Positions 61,148 through 64,000 of a stretch of 64,000 nt of DNA are shown here, piece by piece (within the stretch, counting starts at the first letter, position 1; each line of letters begins with the position of its first letter). The notes below the pieces were generated by a model. That model did no database searches. It saw only the letters and a program-made list of their open reading frames with translations, and was not told the DNA's origin. A program made the translations under genes and the position numbers. The stretch comes from Planktothrix rubescens CCAP 1459/22 (GTDB taxonomy: Bacteria > Cyanobacteriota > Cyanobacteriia > Cyanobacteriales > Microcoleaceae): positions 3,032,001 through 3,096,000 of the forward strand of contig LR882958.1 in NCBI GenBank assembly GCA_904830895.1, given 5' to 3'.

Positions 61148-61633
61148 TTAATCCAAAAATCCCATCAAAGTCATGGGATCATCAATATCATTGCTGGCAA
61201 TGGGACGGTTCATGATCATTGAGGTAATTTGTAAATGACTGACTTCAATGGGGCGATTAGCTAAGGCTCCCACCGTATCTTCTAAATGAATAAAGGCTAC
61301 ATTACTAGCACTATTCGCTTTAAAAATAGGACGTCTTGGTGATAGCATTCCTGAAATTTCAAGATGGCTATGTTCAATTGGGCGATTCATAAATGTCGTC
61401 ATCGCACCGACTTGAATTTGGGTGGATGCAGTATTGGCTTCAGAGCCTTTTTTTGCAGGTTTGTCCACAATATCTAATTTCGTTTCTTGGTTCATATCTG
61501 TAGTTGGTTTGTTTTCAACAAGATCTACTTTAATCTGATCAGCTTCAGTTTTATTATCTTGATTTGAGTTTGCTGTTCCACCGGTTCGCTTTCGGGTACT
61601 CCCCCTTTTGGGTGTAGATGAGCTAACTGTCAT
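61148..61633 (-). CDS. Protein with internal NRPI-SHL repeats, unknown function
   Basis: A 161-residue protein. The N-terminal ~70 residues are polar and Thr/Lys-rich. The C-terminal half has two copies of MNRPIEHSHLEISGML / ANRPIEVSHLQITSMI, a third short NRPIASNDI, and SPRRPIFKANS in between, spaced about 35 residues. No signal peptide or membrane segment. I do not recognise the family; the repeated NRPI suggests a self-binding or scaffold protein. It starts MTVSSSTPKRGSTRKRTGG at 61633. Confidence 0.7.
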   Translation of the reverse strand: MTVSSSTPKRGSTRKRTGGTANSNQDNKTEADQIKVDLVENKPTTDMNQETKLDIVDKPAKKGSEANTASTQIQVGAMTTFMNRPIEHSHLEISGMLSPRRPIFKANSASNVAFIHLEDTVGALANRPIEVSHLQITSMIMNRPIASNDIDDPMTLMGFLD

Positions 61634-62213
61634 GATGAATACCTAGTTTTTTTACAGGGTGAATTCATGATTTACACTTAACCTTGTTATTAATTTCATC
61701 GCTGAAATTTCCCTAACCTTTGACTCAATTAAGGACGGGTTAGGTATTAATTTTGGATTAAAGCTAAACCAATTATAAAATAAATGGGATCTTTAGTAAA
61801 TGCCATTTTGAGAAAAATATCTTTTTGTAACAATAAGTAAAGACAATCTTGGGAGCAGGGGGAAAAGGGGGAAAAGGGGGAACAGAGTGAACAGAGTGAA
61901 CAGAGGGAACAGAGGGAACAGAGGGAACAGAGGGAACAGAGGGAACAGAGGGAGGTAAACTCTTGCTATTACCTATTACTCATTACCTATTGCCCATTAC
62001 CCATTACCTATTAATCAAAAATACCGAAAACGGGGCGTTATTGGGGTCACAGGGAGTGTGTCCTTCCTGGCTAAAACCCAACTGCCAACCTCTAATTAAA
62101 ATTTCTTTACAAAATCCAAGGCTGTGATAGTATCTGGATGGATTTACACTACTGATGGACAGCCAATGGGCTGAATTTCCGTGGTGGAGGAGAGTAGAGG
62201 AGTGCAAAATAGG
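61634..62213. other. Gene-free spacer with a 9-bp tandem repeat
   Basis: The 580-bp spacer has eight 9-bp units (AACAGAGTG twice, then AACAGAGGG six times) at 61881-61952, preceded by GGGGGAAAA runs, and CCCATTACC-type words (61965-62010). GAATTCATGA (61662-61671) resembles the palindrome at 50401. The variable unit count makes this a likely strain-variable site. No gene seen. Confidence 0.75.
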
Positions 62214-63281
62214 ATGTCCCTTGGATATTCAAATGCTATGACTGGAAGGAATTACCTTGACCCGATTCAAGTTGGTGTGATCGGTGTGGGTAATATGGGG
62301 CAGCATCATACCCGGGTTTTGAGTATGCTCAAGGACGTGGAACTCGTGGGAGTTTCCGATCTCAGTGTTGAACGGGGAATTGATACGGCGAGTAAGTATC
62401 GAGTGAGGTTTTTTGAAGATTATCGAGACCTTTTGCCCCTAGTAGATGCTGTCTGTATCGCAGTTCCAACTCGGTTACACTATCCGGTGGGGATGGCCTG
62501 TTTACAAGCCGGGGTTCATGTATTAATTGAAAAACCTATTGCTGCGAGTATTGGTGAGGCAGAATTGTTAGTCAACGCCGCCGCAGATTATCAGCGAATT
62601 TTACAAGTCGGTCATATTGAACGGTTTAATCCCGCTTTTCAAGAATTTAGTAAAGTTTTAAAAACGGAGGAAGTTTTAGCATTAGAAGCCCGTCGCATGA
62701 GTCCCTATTCTAACCGAGCCAATGATGTTTCGGTGGTCTTGGATTTAATGATTCATGATATTGATTTAATGTTAGATCTAGTGGCGGCTCCTGTTGTTAA
62801 ATTAACCGCCAGTGGTAGCCGAGCTTCCGACTCTGGCTATTTAGATTATGTGACCGCTACCCTCGGTTTTGCTAATGGTGTGATCGCAAATTTAATTAGC
62901 AGTAAAGTCACCCATCGCAAATTGCGTTCTATTGTTGCCCATTGCAAAAATTCTTTAACCGAAGCCGATTTTCTCAATAATGAAATTTTAATTCATCGGC
63001 AAACCACGGCTAATTATGTTACGGATTATGGTCAAGTTCTCTATCGTCAAGATGGGTTAATTCAAAAAGTTCATACCAGTAATATTGAACCCCTACACGC
63101 TGAATTGGAACATTTTGTCAGTTGTGTTCGGGGTGGAAATCAACCCTCCGTGGGTGGAGAACAAGCCTTAAAAGCCTTGCGTCTAGCCAGTTTAATTGAA
63201 CAAATGGCATTAGATGGTAAAGCTTGGGATTTGGTGGAAACCGACTATCTTTTTGATTCATCGACGGTTTCCATCGGTTAG
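62214..63281 (+). CDS. Gfo/Idh/MocA-family NAD(P)-dependent oxidoreductase
   Basis: A 355-residue protein from ATG 62214 (MSLGYSNAMTGRNYLDPIQV), with AGG upstream; a GTG at 62181 and ATG 62247-region alternatives exist. The Rossmann motif is VGVIGVGNMGQHHTRVLS, and the catalytic EKP motif is in VLIEKPIAASIGEAELL. The second domain has the expected GHIERFNPAFQEF and MIHDIDLMLDLV. Family members act on sugars, UDP-sugars or inositols; many cyanobacterial ones like this sit in exopolysaccharide or unknown contexts. The substrate is unknown here. Confidence 0.88.
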   Translation: MSLGYSNAMTGRNYLDPIQVGVIGVGNMGQHHTRVLSMLKDVELVGVSDLSVERGIDTASKYRVRFFEDYRDLLPLVDAVCIAVPTRLHYPVGMACLQAGVHVLIEKPIAASIGEAELLVNAAADYQRILQVGHIERFNPAFQEFSKVLKTEEVLALEARRMSPYSNRANDVSVVLDLMIHDIDLMLDLVAAPVVKLTASGSRASDSGYLDYVTATLGFANGVIANLISSKVTHRKLRSIVAHCKNSLTEADFLNNEILIHRQTTANYVTDYGQVLYRQDGLIQKVHTSNIEPLHAELEHFVSCVRGGNQPSVGGEQALKALRLASLIEQMALDGKAWDLVETDYLFDSSTVSIG

Positions 63282-63362
63282 GGGAAGGAAAAAAAGCGAG
63301 GTTTGGGGCTGAAGTTCACCCGATGCGGCTCCCCTCAACCCTCAACAGTTGATCCCTAATTT

Positions 63363-64000
63363 TTAATCCTTAATCCATTTCTTTGCTACAGTTTGATAGC
63401 CAATTAATTTATAGGTTAATTTAGCAACGGTAAATTCAGAAACCACTGAACCAACCACGGGAGCTAATTCCATGACATCACACCCAATTACATCTTTAGA
63501 TTGAAATAAACGGCGTAAAAATCTTAGGGTAGAATACCAATTTAATCCCCCCGGTTCGGGAGTTCCCACCCCAGGAATTAAACTCGGATCAATGCCATCA
63601 ACATCAATGGTTAAAAAGACTTTTTCTGTGGGAATACTGGCGATCGCTTGTTCAATCCAATCCAGATTAAAAGCCATTTCTCTAGCCCGAAAAACCGTTA
63701 AATTTTTCTCTTTAATTAAATCAGCTTCCTCTTGACAAATGGCTCTAATTCCCACTTGAACTGTCGGTAATCCCATATTCACAATTCGACGCATAACACA
63801 GGCATGACTATGAATTGTATCCTGATATTCATGTCTTAAATCCCCATGGGCATCAATTTGAACCACGGTAAAGGATTCTTGATATACTTGACGATATCCC
63901 TGTACCACTCCTTCGGTAATACTGTGTTCTCCCCCAATGGAAATCACAAATTTTTTCTGTTCAATTAAAGACTGGAGGGTTTCTTGAGTCACCCGCAACA
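63363..64000 (-). CDS. Agmatinase-like ureohydrolase (5' end cut by window edge)
   Basis: At least 212 residues of a ureohydrolase (arginase/agmatinase family), which hydrolyses guanidino compounds to urea; in cyanobacteria it may make putrescine from agmatine. The manganese-site motifs are all present: ISIGGEHSIT (His), QIDAHGDLRHE (Asp-His-Asp) and FLTIDVDGIDPSLIPGVGTP (Asp-Asp). The start lies beyond 64000; the TTG codon at 63998 is not a real start. Specific substrate (agmatine, arginine or guanidinobutyrate) cannot be told from this part. Confidence 0.93.
   Translation of the reverse strand, partial: LRVTQETLQSLIEQKKFVISIGGEHSITEGVVQGYRQVYQESFTVVQIDAHGDLRHEYQDTIHSHACVMRRIVNMGLPTVQVGIRAICQEEADLIKEKNLTVFRAREMAFNLDWIEQAIASIPTEKVFLTIDVDGIDPSLIPGVGTPEPGGLNWYSTLRFLRRLFQSKDVIGCDVMELAPVVGSVVSEFTVAKLTYKLIGYQTVAKKWIKD

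Overview
The window is a piece of a cyanobacterial chromosome, most likely from a filamentous Planktothrix/Oscillatoria-like organism. The supporting evidence is phosphoribulokinase, the carotenoid pair crtP-crtB, an NDH-1 CO2-uptake operon with cupA, an ATP synthase gamma subunit with the phototroph-specific insert, many GCGATCGC (HIP1) sites, and a heavy load of short palindromic repeats, MITE-like elements and insertion sequences. The genus is an inference. No CRISPR array, prophage or rRNA was seen.

Layout. 1-7 kb: end of the atp operon (atpA, gamma subunit), a lone TnpB element, the cell-wall amidase amiC, a 0.9-kb gene-free stretch with two structured-RNA candidates (Yfr2-like and HEARO/omega-RNA-like), and msrP. 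7-12.3 kb: a Ser/Thr kinase with a WD40 propeller and a P-type cation ATPase. 12.4-14.7 kb: a decayed accessory patch (MITE, nuclease and NACHT pseudogenes, FitAB-type toxin-antitoxin pair). 14.8-18.5 kb: crtP-crtB under a promoter with an HLR1-like (RpaB) site, then a homocysteine-biosynthesis sulfurtransferase subunit. 18.6-29 kb: GH31 glucosidase, MFS transporter, lnt, a large secreted haemagglutinin-type protein and a histidine kinase with a degenerate receiver. 29-33 kb: GUN4-like gene, a REP array with its RAYT transposase, a methyltransferase, gcvH. 33.2-38.3 kb: a hydrolase gene split by an IS701-type element, followed by two TerD genes and a zinc-ribbon metzincin protease; this cassette lies between two near-identical copies of the 3' half of the hydrolase. 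38.3-46 kb: ndhF3, a Tat-exported beta-carbonic anhydrase, ndhD3 and cupA, then a C5 DNA methyltransferase and an inverted fasciclin/CupS gene. 46-51.6 kb: a broken ELWxxDGT-repeat gene, an MlaE-type lipid permease, prk. 52-64 kb: an ABC exporter, TxlA-type thioredoxin, a NIL-ferredoxin protein, a GIY-YIG protein, aldo/keto reductase, tRNA-Glu, an M42 peptidase, small unknowns, a Gfo/Idh/MocA oxidoreductase and the 3' part of a ureohydrolase.

How genes may work together. NdhF3, NdhD3, CupA and CupS are the subunits of the inducible CO2-hydrating NDH-1 complex; the carbonic anhydrase embedded among them suggests a shared CO2/bicarbonate role. The COG1900-type protein (17.4 kb) and the NIL-ferredoxin protein (55.6 kb) are the two partners expected for the aspartate-semialdehyde sulfurtransferase route to homocysteine. 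The two TerD proteins plus the metzincin form the most unusual cassette and are the best candidate for an undescribed stress or conflict module.

Mobile and repeat DNA has repeatedly altered genes here: a MITE supplies part of the haemagglutinin N-terminus, short repeats lie in frame inside lnt and the haemagglutinin C-terminus, and REP sequences supply the 3' ends of two genes. All comparisons were made by eye from the sequence; no database search or folding programme was run.
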